From NCBI RefSeq assembly GCF_902804475.1, contig NZ_CADCSU010000057.1, positions 1 to 38,423 of the forward strand: DNA of 38,423 nt, in the 5' to 3' direction. This document shows positions 17,639 to 26,989 of this stretch, piece after piece. The DNA comes from Flavobacterium bizetiae. Lineage in GTDB: Bacteria; Bacteroidota; Bacteroidia; Flavobacteriales; Flavobacteriaceae. The first letter of the stretch is position 1. Each line of letters opens with the position of its first letter. The notes beneath the pieces were generated by a model. That model did no database searches and was not told the origin of the DNA. It saw only the letters and a list, made by a program, of their open reading frames with translations. The position numbers and the translations under genes are program-made.

Positions 17639-19330
17639 TTATTTAAAATCTGTCGAGAATTTCCAGTTTGTTTTATAATTTTCATCCACAGGCAAATCTT
17701 CTAATAGAATTCTTAGCATTTCTACCGGCATTATATTTTCTTTTAAAACGCGGTCGTGAAATTGTTTTTCTGTCCATCCTTTCGCCAGTAATTCGTTTCG
17801 TAAAGCATAAAACTGTAAACCTCCCGTCATGTAAGCGACCTGATACAATGGCGCATCTCCGCTGGCAAAAGAACGTCGGACTTCTGCTTCGGCATTTGCT
17901 CTTTCGTGTCCTACTTCATTTACTAATAAGTCGATACATTGTTGTGGGGTCATTTCTCCTAAATGGTATTTTAATGAAAAAATGATTCGGGCGCAACGGT
18001 GTATTCTCCAAAATAACATTCCCAGTTTTTGTTCGGGTGTTTGCGGAAATTGTTTGTTCCAAAGGTTGATTTCCCAATACAAAGCCCAGCCTTCCATCCA
18101 AAACGGAGTATCAAAAGGCTGACGATATGATTTGTAACGGCTGTTCATGAAAAACTGCAAATTATGTCCGGGCAATAATTCGTGCTGTACAGTTGCAAAC
18201 GAAAAGTTTGGATTGTTGCCACGCATGCTCATTAGCTTGTCTTTCTGATCCATATCTTCGGTTGGATACGAAATACTGATTTCCCATCCTCCTGTAAAAA
18301 ACGGATTTATTTTCTGGCGTTCCGGTGTCATCATAATCATTTGCCAGGTTTCTTTTGTCAAATCCGGCAAGGTGATTAAATCTCTGTCTTCGATAAACTT
18401 AACCGATTGATTGTATAAATCAGTAATCGCCTGTGGTTGTTCACCTGCCGGAACATAAGTGTCTTTAACGTGTTCCAGCGCTTTTTTCCAATCGTTTCCG
18501 TAACCCAATTCTGTCGCAGCTTTGATCATTTCTTTCTTACACCATTCGAATTGATTTTGTGCTGTAGCTATAAGTTCTTCGGGCGAATACGGAATATATT
18601 CGTATGATAAACTTTTTATGATTGCCTCTCTGCCAATTGGTTTTCCTATAATCCCGCTTCCGTCGTCTTTTACGCTTGTTTTAGAATAATTTGCTCTTAG
18701 AAAATCCTCATAAATTTTAAGTTTATCCGATAGGTTTTTATACGGTTTTTGCATCCACCATGTAAAATCAGGATCATAGCTATAATAAAACTCATAAGCT
18801 TCTTTTAGTGATTTCTCAAAAGAAACGACTGTTTTTGCTGCTTTGTCTGCCGCAAACCAATCTTTAAAAGGTTTGTTTTTTAATGCCTCTGTTTTCTTAT
18901 CGATACTAAGTCCGGCAAGATCAAATGCTTTTGCTAACTGACTTGAAACGGGTCTTTTTCCTCTTCGTCTTTCTTTAATAAAAAGATTAATATCATCTGA
19001 AAAATCCAATACTGAAGCTACTTCTTTATAGGATTTATATTCAATTTGTAAAAAATAATTTTCCTTGTTTATAATGTTCTTAAGCAATATATAATCTACT
19101 TTTCCGTCTTTTGATAAATTCTTAAAATCAATGGCTTGGATTGTTTTTGACCAATCATCGTAAAATTTTGAAAATCGGATATAATATTCTTCTGATTCAT
19201 TATTAGAATAAAAATTCTGCAAGGCTGTTTTATCAGCCTGAAAAGTATTTATAACATCTATGAGATCGTTTGCAAATGATTGAGCTGCCATTGCTAAAAA
19301 TAAAAAAAGGGTTAGAAAATATTTTTTCAT
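17639..19330 (-). CDS. DUF885 family zinc metallopeptidase-like protein
   Basis: This 563-residue exported protein has a signal peptide ending SFAN (~20). It is mostly helical, as in the DUF885 family. The motif HELLPGH at 383-389 and a downstream WMEGWALYWE (Glu413) match a zinc-binding HExxx(G)H...E arrangement, consistent with a carboxypeptidase or oligopeptidase fold. The specificity of DUF885 enzymes is little known. Its place among proline-directed peptidases suggests a role in trimming Hyp/Pro-rich peptides in the periplasm. It is likely cotranscribed with the two downstream genes. Upstream it is separated from GH127 by 165 nt holding an inverted repeat. Confidence 0.82.
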   Translation of the reverse strand: MKKYFLTLFLFLAMAAQSFANDLIDVINTFQADKTALQNFYSNNESEEYYIRFSKFYDDWSKTIQAIDFKNLSKDGKVDYILLKNIINKENYFLQIEYKSYKEVASVLDFSDDINLFIKERRRGKRPVSSQLAKAFDLAGLSIDKKTEALKNKPFKDWFAADKAAKTVVSFEKSLKEAYEFYYSYDPDFTWWMQKPYKNLSDKLKIYEDFLRANYSKTSVKDDGSGIIGKPIGREAIIKSLSYEYIPYSPEELIATAQNQFEWCKKEMIKAATELGYGNDWKKALEHVKDTYVPAGEQPQAITDLYNQSVKFIEDRDLITLPDLTKETWQMIMMTPERQKINPFFTGGWEISISYPTEDMDQKDKLMSMRGNNPNFSFATVQHELLPGHNLQFFMNSRYKSYRQPFDTPFWMEGWALYWEINLWNKQFPQTPEQKLGMLFWRIHRCARIIFSLKYHLGEMTPQQCIDLLVNEVGHERANAEAEVRRSFASGDAPLYQVAYMTGGLQFYALRNELLAKGWTEKQFHDRVLKENIMPVEMLRILLEDLPVDENYKTNWKFSTDFK

Positions 19331-19376
19331 AGTATTGATTTGATGATTTTAATGCCAGAATTACTACTGTTTTTTT

Positions 19377-19488
19377 GCCACGAATTCCACGAATTAGCAC
19401 CAATTTTTATGGATTTTTTTGAAAATTCTTTTAAGAATTTGAGATAGATATAAAAAAATAATTCGTGTTAATTCGTGGAATTCGTGGC
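19377..19488. repeat. Inverted repeat between GH127 and DUF885 genes
   Basis: GCCACGAATTCCACGAATTA (from 19377, arm to 19400) pairs with an arm at 19465-19488, with one mismatch in 24. A small inner hairpin AAATTCTT/AAGAATTT (19423-19440) lies between the arms. The arms themselves contain repeated TTCGTGG units. It is a dispersed intergenic element that may partly separate the two transcription units. Confidence 0.75.
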
Positions 19489-19495
19489 GAACTTT

Positions 19496-22400
19496 TTATT
19501 TCAGCGTAACATCCAGATAAACCGAATGACGGCCATAGCTTTCGTAAAATGGTTTATAAACAATTCCGTCGATAGTAAACTCTAATTTCTTAGGATCTCC
19601 ATGTATTGATTTGCTGATATCTTTAACGTCTAAAGTTACTTTTCTCCAGTCTTTTCTTGGTTCCGGTTCCTGCGCTGCAAGCAATATTGGCCCGTAAAAT
19701 AAACTGGCGATGTTTTGCTGATCCATTACTGATTCTAAATGAAACTCAAACGGCATGCGTAACTCAATTATGTCTCCATTTTTCCAATTACGTTTTAAGG
19801 TAAGATAAGTTCCTGGCTGGGCTTTTATCTTTTCCTGTTTTCCGTTTATCGCTACAAAAAATCCTTTAGTTGCCCAATGTGGTACACGAACTTTTACATC
19901 GAATTTACCATTGCCTTTGATCGTTAATTTTGTAAAATCTTCTTTAGGAAAATCTGTTGTTTGTACTATCGTTACCTTTTTTTCTGTCCATTCTAAAGTA
20001 GATGGCACATAAAGGTTTACATATAAGGTATTAGTGTCTGTACTTTTAAAATAAATCGAATTCTGAAATTTTGTATTGCTCTCAATTGCAGTTCCGTTAC
20101 AACAAGTAAAACCCGTCATGTGTGCATTCCCAAATTGTTTTACTGAACCTGGTCTCAATGGTACGTGATACGTATTGGCAGGACTATCTTGTGCTACAGA
20201 TGCCAGAATATGATTGTAAAGTCCGCGTTCGTAGTAATCCATATATTCCGCACGCTGATCGTACAGGAAAAGATCTCCCGTTAGTTTCAGCATATTATAA
20301 GTCGCACAGGTTTCATTTTGACCACCTGACGAAAAACCATTTTCGTAAATAGTCGCAGGCTGGCTTATAAAACATTCTGCATTGGCAGGATTTCTTGCTC
20401 CGGCAACACCGCCAATAGTATACATATAATCGTTTACGGTTTTGTACCAAAAATTATCGGCAACATTGTAATATTCCGGCGTATTAGAATCGCGGTACAT
20501 TTCGAGCGCTCCCATAATTTGCGGAATGTGCTGATTGGCATGCAATCCGCGGAAAGTATCTACATTTTTTACCAGTCCGTGTGAATGTTTTGCATCACCA
20601 TAGAATACTTTAATATTATCAAATAATTGAGCTACTTCAAGATAATGAGGATCTTTTGTGATGCGGTACAATCTTGCCATGGCTTCGTTCATTCCGCCAA
20701 ATTCTCCTGCTATATAGCGGTTCCACATACTGATAAGCGTTTCTGTTGGCAGCTTTTTCATACGGGCATACACCCAGTCCCCCATTCCTTTTGCAGTTTC
20801 AAGTGCTTTTTCGTTTCCGCTTACTTCATAAACGTCCATTAATCCGGCAAGAATTTTATGGAGTGTATAATAAGGCGCCCAAATTTGAGTTTTTTGTCCA
20901 CCGTAAGTTGCTCCGTTTTCCAGCATAATAAACTGATCTGGCGGATAAGCGCTAATAAATCCTTTTCCCCAATTTTCATAATCGGTACGAATACCTTCCG
21001 GACTCAAATCTGAATCGTAACTTGTTTTTCCGGGACCAAAAGGTACAGCTGTAGGATCTGACACAAATTTACCTCCAGCCTCTTTTGGTTTTCCGGATAA
21101 CTGTTCTAATTGATATAGTGTATTCACCATATACTCCATTTTCTCTTTAAAGTTGGCCTGAAGCGTTTTATCATAACCCGTACTAGCGTAAGCCTGAGCA
21201 ATTGCAGTCAGGTAATGTCCTGTTGCATGTCCGCGTAATTTGGTTTCCTGTGTATCCCAAACACCAAGTGGTTCTGCTCCTTTTGGCTGTTCCTGCCCAA
21301 AAGCATTACGGAACATGTACAGAAAAGAATCCGGATCTGTTGTGGCAAGTGTTGTGATGAACTTATCGCGGTTCTCGATAAATTTGGTTTGATTTCCGTC
21401 CTGATCATTATTTAAAGCAACCTGATCTAGATGAAATGTTTCTAATTTACGTTTCGGCGTAGCAGTTTCTTTTACTGCTACTACGTTTACAATGGCTTTT
21501 GGTTTTAAATCTGTTCCTGAAACAGTTCCGGTTACAGTATATTTTCCTGGTTTTAATACTTGACTATTGTCTGTTGGTGCAGGCCAAATAACACGTACAT
21601 CTGGTCCCTGAACGCCATCTTTATAAACTCCTTTTATATAACTTGGTAATCTTGGCAGAAAGCCTACTCCGGTTTCTACAGCAACATCTGAAACGCTGGT
21701 TAAATACTGATTATAAAGTTGTGGACTATTTTTAGGAAACGACGGAAGATCTGTTGCCTGTTCTTCCGGAGCTTCTTCTTCCTGATTGTCTTTTAGTGAA
21801 TTATGATAAATTCTGGCAATTTGTTTTTCGTTTAATGGAACGCGATAAATCCTGAAATCATGCAATTTAGCATTAAGAGCAGGACTATCAGCTTTTAATG
21901 ATTTACCAATGTAAAGCACATTTTTATCCCCTGATTTATTATCGAATATCTGATCCAGATTTAATGCTACATTTTTAGTTTCGGCAACGTGCAATCCATT
22001 TACATAAGTGCTAACCGATTTAGATGGAATATTGATTACAATGGCTATATGATACCATTTATCCGTTTCCAGAGCTGGTGAATTTGTTTTGTATTTTGCT
22101 CCTGTACCGTTATTAATTTCTGCCTTAAAACCTCCCTCTACGTCTATTGGTTCAGCAGAAAAGTGGGCATTGGTATTTTTTCCAAAATCAAAAAATATTT
22201 GGCCTTTTTGTGCCGATCTAAGGAAAATCCATCCTGATATACTTACAGATTCTTCGCCTATCAAAGCTTCACCCGGAAGCGTTACAAAAGCTTTCGCATC
22301 TGCAGGTAAAGAAAGTACTTTCCCAAATTGTTCATCATTTACAAATTTAGCTTGTGATTCCTGAATTTTACCGTGTAAATTATTTCTTGACCAGTCTTTT

Positions 22401-22546
22401 GAATTTCCATCAAATATATAGCGCGCAATCAATCCTGTCTCGCCAATTCCGTCTAAGATCTGATCGCCTCCTTGTGCCATAATTGTTGTTGAAGCTGATC
22501 CCCAAAAACTTAACAGTACACAAATAAATAGCCTATATTTTTTCAT
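19496..22546 (-). CDS. LamG-fused DUF1680 beta-L-arabinofuranosidase (GH127/GH146)
   Basis: This 1016-residue exported enzyme has a signal peptide to ~25 (TIMAQ). A LamG domain (~35-250) is followed by a small Ig-like segment (~290-360), then the DUF1680 (alpha/alpha)6 barrel (~365-850) and a beta C-terminal part. The zinc-thiolate site of this family is intact: Glu745 and Cys747 (GGQNETCATYN) and Cys815-Cys816 (GFTCCNGT). The catalytic nucleophile is the second cysteine by homology to HypBA1 of Bifidobacterium. Such enzymes release beta-L-arabinofuranose, the sugar attached to hydroxyproline in extensins. GH127 and GH146 are hard to separate by eye. The gene starts 24 nt after the S9 gene and shares its promoter. 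Confidence 0.9.
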   Translation of the reverse strand: MKKYRLFICVLLSFWGSASTTIMAQGGDQILDGIGETGLIARYIFDGNSKDWSRNNLHGKIQESQAKFVNDEQFGKVLSLPADAKAFVTLPGEALIGEESVSISGWIFLRSAQKGQIFFDFGKNTNAHFSAEPIDVEGGFKAEINNGTGAKYKTNSPALETDKWYHIAIVINIPSKSVSTYVNGLHVAETKNVALNLDQIFDNKSGDKNVLYIGKSLKADSPALNAKLHDFRIYRVPLNEKQIARIYHNSLKDNQEEEAPEEQATDLPSFPKNSPQLYNQYLTSVSDVAVETGVGFLPRLPSYIKGVYKDGVQGPDVRVIWPAPTDNSQVLKPGKYTVTGTVSGTDLKPKAIVNVVAVKETATPKRKLETFHLDQVALNNDQDGNQTKFIENRDKFITTLATTDPDSFLYMFRNAFGQEQPKGAEPLGVWDTQETKLRGHATGHYLTAIAQAYASTGYDKTLQANFKEKMEYMVNTLYQLEQLSGKPKEAGGKFVSDPTAVPFGPGKTSYDSDLSPEGIRTDYENWGKGFISAYPPDQFIMLENGATYGGQKTQIWAPYYTLHKILAGLMDVYEVSGNEKALETAKGMGDWVYARMKKLPTETLISMWNRYIAGEFGGMNEAMARLYRITKDPHYLEVAQLFDNIKVFYGDAKHSHGLVKNVDTFRGLHANQHIPQIMGALEMYRDSNTPEYYNVADNFWYKTVNDYMYTIGGVAGARNPANAECFISQPATIYENGFSSGGQNETCATYNMLKLTGDLFLYDQRAEYMDYYERGLYNHILASVAQDSPANTYHVPLRPGSVKQFGNAHMTGFTCCNGTAIESNTKFQNSIYFKSTDTNTLYVNLYVPSTLEWTEKKVTIVQTTDFPKEDFTKLTIKGNGKFDVKVRVPHWATKGFFVAINGKQEKIKAQPGTYLTLKRNWKNGDIIELRMPFEFHLESVMDQQNIASLFYGPILLAAQEPEPRKDWRKVTLDVKDISKSIHGDPKKLEFTIDGIVYKPFYESYGRHSVYLDVTLK

Positions 22547-22570
22547 AATCTAATTCTTTTTAAACGTTTC

Positions 22571-24820
22571 TTACTTATAAACTTCACTCCACGCTGGTGG
22601 TGTCACTCCTAATAAATGCTGCACAAAATAATCTCTGCGTTTGCGTTCTCCAAAATCGCCTCCGGCCGAATGTCCCATTCCGGGAACGGTAACTAATTCA
22701 AAATTTTTATTGGCTTTTATCAATGCGTTTGCAAATTGCATGGTTGATGCGGGATCAACATTATCGTCTAATTCTCCAACAATCAACATCAGATTACCGT
22801 TTAATTGTGCAGCATTGGCGGTATTCGAACACGCTTCATATTCCGGCCCTACAGGATATCCCATCCATTGTTCGTTCCACCACATTTTATCCATTCTGTT
22901 ATCATGACAACCGCAGGATGCAACGGCCACATCATAAAAATCAGAATTAAATACTAAGGCTGCTCCTGCATTTTGTCCGCCGGCTGATGTACCGTGAATT
23001 CCCACTTTATCAATATTCATATAAGGATATTTGGCGGCAGCGGCTTTCATCCAGAGTTTTCTATCCGGAAAACCTCCGTCTTTTAAGTTCTTCCAGCAAA
23101 CATCATGAAACGCTTTTGAACGGTTTGAAGTTCCCATTCCGTCAATCTGAACCACAATAAAACCTAATTCTGCCAGCGATGACATTGCCCAATAATAAGG
23201 CTGAAAGTTCTTTGGCACAAATGAATCCTGTGGTCCTGCATAAATGTATTCGATTATGGGATATTTACGATTAGGATCAAAAGTGGTTGGGCGCACAATA
23301 ACTCCCCAAATATCCGTTTTTCCGTCTCTTCCTTTGGCTGTAAAAACTTCTGGTGCTGTCCAGCCTGTTTTTTGCAATTCAGTAATATCTGCTTTTTGCA
23401 TTGTTACAATAGCTTTCTGAGTTTCGACACTTTTTAAAATGGTAATGGGAGCCAAATCTACACGCGAATACTGATCGACATAATATTGATAATCCGGCGA
23501 AAAAGTCACTTTGTGATTGCCGTTTTCTGTGGTTAATCTTGTGAAGTTTTTTCCATTAAAATCAATTCGGCAAAAGTGCACTAAATAAGGATCCTGATCT
23601 TTGTCTAATCCGCTTGCTGTAAAGTAAATTTGTTTCTTATCATCATCTACTTTAATTACTTCTCTAACTGGCCAGTTACCTTTTGTTATTTGATTTTTTA
23701 CTTTACCTGTAAGAGCATCATATAAATACAAATGATTCCATCCGTCACGTTCCGAAGCCCAAATAATTTCGTTGCTTTTTTTACTGTCAAAACGGTATCT
23801 TTTTCCGCTGTATTCTACAAAAGTCGGACTTGTTTCTTCTATGATAATTTTCACTTTTCCGGTTGTAGCATTTACTTCTAAAACACGATATACCTGATGT
23901 CCTCTTTGATTGTATTCGAAAGTAAAACTACTGCTGTCGTCTTTCCATTCAATACCTAAAAGATCGTATTGCTCCTGAAATAAATCGGTGGCAATCGGAA
24001 TTTGTTTTTTCGAAGCCACAACAAACAATTGCGGACTTTTGAATGGTAATTGATCGCCTGGTTTTAAATAATCTCTGGTTTGCAATTTTGGCTGAAACTG
24101 ATCTTTCGGACTTGATTCTACAAAATAAATTTTGTGTTCCTCGCCCGGTCTTACTTTATAAGCCATTATCTCTTTGCTATTTGGCGACCATTGCAAATAA
24201 GAAGAATAATAAAACCCTTTTGAGCCATCATAACTTAACTGCGTTTCTATTTTTGTTTTTTTATCTCTTATATATAAATTATAATTTTTTATAAATGCCG
24301 TGTGCAAAGAATCAGGAGAACCTACAGGTTTATTTCCGAGTTCATCGAAATTTCCTCCCCAATAATCGTTTGTTTTTACCAGCTTTTTATAACTACCTAA
24401 TTTTGTTAATTTGTAAGTTTTTAAATTACAGGAGATTTTAAGTGAATCTGTTGTAAAAACAAGTGTTGACAAGCTTTTGTCAAATTCTAAATTTTCTATC
24501 GGAAGATCTTTTGCATTCACTTCTTTGTCTGTTATTTTCGAAAGTGATTGTCCTAGTTTAGCAGCATCAAAAGCCTGTTGCTGCTTTTGTTGTTTCGTAT
24601 CAACCAAAAGAAATTCTTTTCCTTTTAAGAGATTATTGCTATACCACACATAATCATTTCCAACCCAATGAAACTCTTTTGGCATATTAGTCACCTTATT
24701 TTTGAATAAAGAATCAACAGCATTTGCTTTCTTATATTCTTTTAAAGTTCCCTGAGCCTGAGCTATTAAACAGTACGAAAGTGTTAAAAACACACTTATT
24801 TTTTTACCAGTTGTTCTCAT
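22571..24820 (-). CDS. S9 family dipeptidyl-peptidase-IV-like serine peptidase
   Basis: This 749-residue exported peptidase has a signal peptide ending LIAQAQ (~23). An N-terminal beta-propeller (~60-480, DPPIV_N type) precedes the alpha/beta-hydrolase domain (~500-749). The catalytic triad is visible: Ser612 in HGTSAGGQ, an Asp at 685/686 in GELDDNVDP and His717 in GMGHSAGG. Family members cut after proline (Xaa-Pro dipeptides) in the periplasm. Here it should process Pro/Hyp-rich backbone peptides once glycans are removed. It heads the S9-GH127 operon and carries the shared promoter at 24869-24899. Confidence 0.92.
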   Translation of the reverse strand: MRTTGKKISVFLTLSYCLIAQAQGTLKEYKKANAVDSLFKNKVTNMPKEFHWVGNDYVWYSNNLLKGKEFLLVDTKQQKQQQAFDAAKLGQSLSKITDKEVNAKDLPIENLEFDKSLSTLVFTTDSLKISCNLKTYKLTKLGSYKKLVKTNDYWGGNFDELGNKPVGSPDSLHTAFIKNYNLYIRDKKTKIETQLSYDGSKGFYYSSYLQWSPNSKEIMAYKVRPGEEHKIYFVESSPKDQFQPKLQTRDYLKPGDQLPFKSPQLFVVASKKQIPIATDLFQEQYDLLGIEWKDDSSSFTFEYNQRGHQVYRVLEVNATTGKVKIIIEETSPTFVEYSGKRYRFDSKKSNEIIWASERDGWNHLYLYDALTGKVKNQITKGNWPVREVIKVDDDKKQIYFTASGLDKDQDPYLVHFCRIDFNGKNFTRLTTENGNHKVTFSPDYQYYVDQYSRVDLAPITILKSVETQKAIVTMQKADITELQKTGWTAPEVFTAKGRDGKTDIWGVIVRPTTFDPNRKYPIIEYIYAGPQDSFVPKNFQPYYWAMSSLAELGFIVVQIDGMGTSNRSKAFHDVCWKNLKDGGFPDRKLWMKAAAAKYPYMNIDKVGIHGTSAGGQNAGAALVFNSDFYDVAVASCGCHDNRMDKMWWNEQWMGYPVGPEYEACSNTANAAQLNGNLMLIVGELDDNVDPASTMQFANALIKANKNFELVTVPGMGHSAGGDFGERKRRDYFVQHLLGVTPPAWSEVYK

Positions 24821-24868
24821 AATTTAAATATTAATAAAAATATATATTATTTCTTGAGATATATGGGT

Positions 24869-24899
24869 TAATATTAACAAATACTAATATTATATTACC
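24869..24899 (-). promoter_or_regulatory. Shared regulon promoter, S9-GH127 operon
   Basis: On the minus strand this reads GGTAATATAATATT (24899-24886), 9 nt, then TAATATTA (24876-24869), 49 nt before the ATG. It is the same pair of boxes and the same spacing as at 6361, 31868 and 38051. Confidence 0.65.
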
Positions 24900-24963
24900 C
24901 ATCAGAACAATAATATGAAGGAAATCAGTTATTAAATGCAAACAAAGGATTTGTCCATTATAT

Positions 24964-25046
24964 ATTGTAGAGACGCACAGCAGCGCGTCTGCGTAAAGTT
25001 TATCGATATAAAAGGTTTTAGACGCACTGCTGTGCGTCTCTACAAT
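24964..25046. repeat. Inverted repeat with nested palindromes
   Basis: The left arm (24964-24990, ATTGTAGAGACGCACAGCAG...) and right arm (25020-25046) are complementary at 26 of 27 positions. Each arm itself contains a short self-complementary part (AGACGCAC...GTGCGTCT). It lies between the permease stop and the S9 promoter, so its hairpin may end the permease transcript. It looks like a dispersed noncoding repeat. Confidence 0.8.
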
Positions 25047-25095
25047 AATTATTCGATTCAAAAAAATTAGATAAACCTACTTAGGTCATCAAAGA

Positions 25096-26511
25096 TTAAT
25101 TTGGTGTTTTTTCTTTTATTAAATAATAGATCGGAATTCCCATTAACATAATTAAAACACCCCAACCGCAAGTAGAGAATTTGGTGAATAATAATGAAAC
25201 ACAAACTGCCGAAGCAATGATGATATACACCAAGGGTAAAAAAGGATAACCGATCGCTTTATAAGGACGCGCTGCATCGGGCATTTTTTTGCGAAGAATG
25301 ATGATCCCGAAGATGGTCAGAATATAAAAAATCAACACAATGATAATTACGAAGTCTAATAAATCTCCGTATTTTCCGGTAAGACATAATACCGAAGCCC
25401 ATACACATTGTGCCCATAGTGCCCAGGCAGGAACGCTTGCATGATTTAATACTGCTGCTTTTTTAAAGAACAAACCATCAGTTGCCATTGTATAATATAC
25501 TCTGGCTCCGGCCATTATCAAACCATTATTGCAGGCAAAAGTCGAAATCATGATCATGATGGCAATGATAAGCGTTCCGATATCTCCAAAAATATAGTCT
25601 GAAGCCACCACTGCTACCCTATCCGATTTTGCGCCGGCAATTTCGCTAAGCGGAATAACGGCTACATACATTAAATTGGTCAGTACATAAATGATGGTAA
25701 CAATTAAAGTTCCCAGAAACATGCTTAATCCCACATTCCGTTTCGGATTTTTTATTTCTCCAGCTATAAATGTAACGCCTATCCAGGAATCACTTGAAAA
25801 TAAAGTTCCTACCATTGCAGCAGAGATTCCCGAGATTAATGCTGTTCTGCCTATTGGAAACCATGAACTTGTCTCGGTATTAAAAGAATGTGGCGTCCAG
25901 GCATCTGTCCAGTTAGCGTTCCATACCGAAGATTTTGCAGCTAATGTAAATCCGAAAATAATCAATCCTAAAATCGATACTATTTTGATGATGGTTAGAA
26001 TCGTTTGCAAAATTTTACTGTTTTTAACTCCTCGGGTATTCAGGTAAGTCAGGAAAATAATGGTGATAATAGAAACTATTTGTGCTACATTGAGTTTAAA
26101 ACTTCCAACCTCGTAAATGATATTTTCGTCGCTAACCGCGGGAATCAAATAGGCAGTAAATTTAGAAAACGCTACGCCAACCGCTGCAATGGTACCGGTT
26201 TGAATAACTGCAAAAAAGCTCCAGCCGTATAAAAATGCAATTAGTTTATTGTAGGCTTCTTTAAGGTAAACGTATTGTCCGCCAGCATTAGGAAACATGG
26301 CGCTTAATTCTCCGTAACTTACTGCTGCAATCATAGTAATGATTCCGGAAATAAGCCATATCAAAATAAGCCAGCCTGTAGATCCTACTTGTCGGGCAAT
26401 ATCGGCACTTACAATAAATATCCCTGAACCTATCATAGAACCTACTACAAGCATAGTTCCGTCGAGAAGTCCGAGTTCTTTTTTAAATTCTTCCTTGTTA
26501 TTGTCAATCAT
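25096..26511 (-). CDS. APC-family amino-acid permease
   Basis: This inner-membrane transporter has about 12 hydrophobic segments, 471 residues from the ATG at 26511. The first segment carries the family signature GSMIGSGIFIVSADIAR, and the sequence YGELSAMFPNAGGQYVYLKE follows helix 2. It is closest in appearance to the LAT/SteT-like branch of APC permeases. An ATG at 26583 would add 24 basic residues (MPTTFKIKNDY...); relatives usually begin near KELGLLDGTM, so I prefer the later start. It sits between the hydroxyproline dehydrogenase and the S9 peptidase, which suggests uptake of hydroxyproline or another amino acid from the digested glycoprotein. I see no shared promoter element upstream, and the substrate is inferred only from context. 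Confidence 0.88.
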   Translation of the reverse strand: MIDNNKEEFKKELGLLDGTMLVVGSMIGSGIFIVSADIARQVGSTGWLILIWLISGIITMIAAVSYGELSAMFPNAGGQYVYLKEAYNKLIAFLYGWSFFAVIQTGTIAAVGVAFSKFTAYLIPAVSDENIIYEVGSFKLNVAQIVSIITIIFLTYLNTRGVKNSKILQTILTIIKIVSILGLIIFGFTLAAKSSVWNANWTDAWTPHSFNTETSSWFPIGRTALISGISAAMVGTLFSSDSWIGVTFIAGEIKNPKRNVGLSMFLGTLIVTIIYVLTNLMYVAVIPLSEIAGAKSDRVAVVASDYIFGDIGTLIIAIMIMISTFACNNGLIMAGARVYYTMATDGLFFKKAAVLNHASVPAWALWAQCVWASVLCLTGKYGDLLDFVIIIVLIFYILTIFGIIILRKKMPDAARPYKAIGYPFLPLVYIIIASAVCVSLLFTKFSTCGWGVLIMLMGIPIYYLIKEKTPN

Positions 26512-26583
26512 TTTGGTTTGTTTTTTGGTTGTTTTTTGCTTAGGAATGCGATAATCGTTTTTAATTTTAAATGTGGTTGGCAT

Positions 26584-26989
26584 TTAGAATTTTGTGATGT
26601 GAGTTGTAATAAATGTCAGCTCCAGAGGAGCGGTATATTTATAGCCAAAATTCATACGTTTTAATATTGAAGCTCCAGTGGAGCGATATATATTTTACGG
26701 AGAAATATGTCACCCCGATGGGGCTTTGCCAAACGGGGTAATTAATTTCTATAAATATATCGCCCCAATGGGGCTGGAAATTAATTCAAACAATTAATGG
26801 CAAAATTTTCGCTCGCAGATTGTGCAGATTTATCAGATCATCAATAAATATATTTAAAAATAAAATCTTCCTGATCTGCTAAATCTGCGAGAAATAACAA
26901 TTCATACTTTTTTTGCAAGCTGTAAAATCACAATATTATTTAATAAAAAAAATCAGCTTCATGTTTGGTTAAAAAATGAAGCTGATGTA
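26584..26989. other. Repeat-rich gap between permease and dehydrogenase
   Basis: There is no gene in these ~406 nt. Four short palindromes with related flanks are present: GCTCCAGAGGAGC (26619-26631), GCTCCAGTGGAGC (26672-26684), CACCCCGATGGGGC (26711-26724) and GCCCCAATGGGGC (26762-26774). Three of them lie next to TATATTT-type sequence. A separate inverted repeat has arms at 26812-26840 and 26872-26891 (CTCGCAGATT.../TGATCTGCTAAATCTGCGAG). The dehydrogenase terminator lies at the right end. Confidence 0.7.
26944..26986 (-). terminator. Intrinsic terminator after the dehydrogenase gene
   Basis: ATCAGCTTCAT (26952-26962) pairs with ATGAAGCTGAT (26976-26986). On the minus strand the stem is followed by eight T residues. 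It begins 3 nt after the stop codon of the gene at 26990-28225. Confidence 0.88.

Noticed and set aside
19331..19376. A fifth copy of the shared promoter before the DUF885 gene
   Set aside because: AGTAGTAATT is present but the box order, spacing and -7 sequence do not match.
24831..25061. 76-residue minus-strand open frame upstream of the S9 gene
   Set aside because: It runs across the shared promoter and both arms of an inverted repeat, and its translation has no recognisable domain.
26584..26989. CRISPR array from the clustered palindromes
   Set aside because: The units differ in sequence, spacing is irregular and there are no spacers of constant length or cas genes.
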